A stretch of 64,000 nucleotides of DNA from Hyaloperonospora brassicae (taxonomy: Eukaryota; Oomycota; Peronosporomycetes; Peronosporales; Peronosporaceae): positions 182,277 to 246,276 of the forward strand of contig CANTFL010000235.1 of the NCBI GenBank assembly GCA_947650285.1. Reading direction: 5' to 3'. The position numbers were made by a program, and so were the translations under genes. Position 1 is the stretch's first letter, and the number at the start of each line of letters is the position of its first letter. The notes beneath the pieces are model-generated. The model made no database searches. It was given only the letters and a program-made list of their open reading frames with translations, and was not told where the DNA came from. Below are positions 61,866-64,000 of this stretch, in pieces.

Positions 61866-64000
61866 TGCGGACGAACGACGCTGCGATAGATTTCTCTCTC
61901 TTCTAGTTTCGTGGACAGCACCGTGCTCTTTCATGAGCTGCAAGACTGGAATGACTGACTCAGCAAAAGTATGCCACGGTCTGTCTACTCATTGAACATG
62001 TGACTAGGTCCAAAGGTCGGGTTACCACACTTTTCTGTGGCGTGCATGCCACGTCGAGTAGAGGTCATCAAACGACTGGACCATATGATGACGACCAAGT
62101 CGACGCTTTATGTAGACAGTCACATGTCAGCTGGTACCATCCATTCGTGGCAGCGACGCGACCTGATCTATTTGCTCGGATCCGACCGAAAAAAAAGAAG
62201 AACGCGACACGCTACCAGACGTCACACAAACGTTACGCATTTCAATCGGCCGCAACAATTCGTATTCCAGACGATGACCAACAACACGAGAACAAGTGTC
62301 GGAGCGCGCTATGTGAACGACACCACAAACTTGTGTGTGGACACAAGGCGCGCTTTGTGCTCGAGAGCGACGTCTGTAGTATTCTCCCCAGTATCATATT
62401 CCTTTTTGTTTATGTTCGAATTGCTCATATCGACTGCAAGACAACAAACGGCACTCGACACAACATGAGACCGTAATCGTCAAGCTCATGCTGCTCCGTG
62501 CAGCCTTACTGACACATGTGTGTATATCGTGTTTGCTTCCACGACACCTTGTGAGACATGGTACTACATCGGGACAGAAGCACGTCTGACGTAGGTCTAT
62601 CAGTATTCAAGCGACAACAGTCTAGGCCCTGCGTGCGTGTCACACCAGCCACCTTCACCAGTGTGCCGTATCACGCCACACACACTTACTGTATTGTGTG
62701 TGTGGTGTCTGTGGTCGTAGTGCGTGCATCTACACCAAGGGGGCGATGCACAGACGTTTGCCCTCACTACAAGACGTTCCGTAGCCTCAAATCTTTTGCG
62801 TTGTTAAGAAAGACACGTCGCTGTTTGACGACTTACAAGGCACTGGAGTGTGTAGCTTTGTATCTCCAATAGCAACTTCAGCTCGCGACGTCCGTGGACT
62901 CATCTCGACACTTCCAAGCTCGCGGCATTCCGTTTTCCTCGACCACAGAGCTACGCGTATACTGCGACTCCGTGTGGCCGCAAGTCGTGATTTCATTGTC
63001 AACGAGGGCGCGCGTACCATATCTTAATGATGAGGTCCTCATAACGCGGCACTCTGCTTTGTTGTGCTTTACGTATGCCGAGATCATCGTGTCTGAATGA
63101 CTGATGCTAGTTCTGACCGGTCGTCAATCTCGCAAATCGTCAGCTGAATATAGACTGGTGTGTTGCGTGTGTGGAAGCTGAGGAAACGGTGACACCATTG
63201 TTTGCTCAGATTCCTCCTTCTTATCTCTTCTCCTCGTTCTTTCGTAGAAACCTTTGCTGTTGACCAGACGCCGAAGTGCCACGATAACCTTGGGGATTTC
63301 TATCTTTGTTCTTCTGTTCGGCATTGTAGACGAAGTGGCGCAAGCTGACTTTTTTCACGATCAGAGAGGCATATTTTGTACATGCATCACGCGTTCATCC
63401 ACACTTCACGCGCTCAAGATGTGCACACATACACACTTGCATCGCGCGCTCAAGACATACGTACAGGTTGCTGCCCGGTCTACCTCACTCATTGCTGCAA
63501 GATTATGTGCGTCAAAATCTCCATACATCAACAAAAAGAACGCGACCACAGCTTTGTTCTGCGTCAGAGTGGGAGGAAGTATGTCGCTAACCGTCGTCTC
63601 GAAGAGAGGTGTATTCTTGGAGCGCTTTGGCGCGTTGTCCAGTATCTAGACGCATTCAAAAGCACGTGGCTTCCGTTCAATGTTGATTCAAGAAGCGTGA
63701 ACGGAAAAGGATGTATCCAGATTGGAACGACCGTACAACGTGATGGTGGTATGCAACGACGCTTGCTGCGTTTGTTGTGAGTGGTAACGACATTTGGGTC
63801 ACATCGCAAGATAATGAGTTGCTACGGAAGAAGCCGCGAGAGGAAACAGGGGTCCTGGTCTCATAGCGAGTACCGCTCGGTCTCCAAGAGGTACCGCTCG
63901 GTCTCATGGCGAATGTCGGATGATCTCCCGAAGGCGACAACGAGCTTTGTGGGGCAGAAAGACGCGAGCAGGATGCCTGGATCGAACGTGCAGCATTACG
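61866..64000. repeat. Tandem-array unit 9, cut by the window end
   Basis: 2135 bp of the unit are visible. The secreted-protein gene, which lies in the last ~500 bp of a unit, would fall beyond the window. The array therefore continues to the right for an unknown distance. Confidence 0.93.

Noticed and set aside
32027..63780. Recurring plus-strand ORFs of 130-175 codons in every 3.45 kb unit
   Set aside because: They overlap one another in different frames. Single-base changes in an A run (near 44958, 58765) and near 59985/63405 swap the frames between units, and no motif is recognisable.

Overview
The window looks like eukaryotic DNA from an oomycete (Phytophthora / downy-mildew lineage). 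Three observations support this. The Ty3/Gypsy polyprotein has oomycete-type sequence with two RNase H domains and a chromodomain. The LINE relic has the same flavour. A small secreted-protein gene starts with an MRL-type signal peptide and has a candidate oomycete initiator-type promoter about 80 bp upstream. There are no bacterial-style operons. Apart from the small secreted-protein genes, all recognisable coding sequence belongs to mobile elements.

Layout. 1-2221 is AT-rich DNA without a supportable gene. 2222-16872 is one complete 14.65 kb LTR retrotransposon on the minus strand, with LTRs of about 1.86 kb, a 4-bp target duplication CTAT and a tRNA primer site. Its gag and pol are linked by an apparent -1 frameshift site. 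It also carries an extra, oppositely oriented reading frame of about 915 codons next to the 3' LTR. All three reading frames contain inactivating lesions. It lies flush against an older, diverged LTR (16877-18270). After 3.5 kb of AT-rich DNA comes a solo LTR of the same family (21748-23541, target duplication CATA) containing a private 24-bp palindrome. A further 2 kb of AT-rich DNA leads to a decayed minus-strand LINE (about 25620-30486, perhaps reaching 31891).

From 31892 to the window end is a head-to-tail tandem array of a ~3.45 kb unit: eight full copies and a partial ninth, all closely similar. Each full unit has one short minus-strand gene for a secreted 80-residue protein (signal peptide, Gly run, YYxKGKD repeats, eight consecutive His). 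Six copies are intact and two share a 1-bp frameshift. The first unit is interrupted by a 2.36 kb insertion flanked by a 19-bp duplication. This insertion contains fifteen 121-bp minisatellite repeats and has a GGT/ACC-repeat end, like a composite VNTR-bearing retroposon.

The most interesting items are the secreted His-tract gene array, the VNTR retroposon-like insertion, the antisense ORF of the giant Gypsy element, its GTTAAAC frameshift site, and a roughly tenfold local excess of GATC in that element. All similarity statements come from reading motifs; no database search was run.
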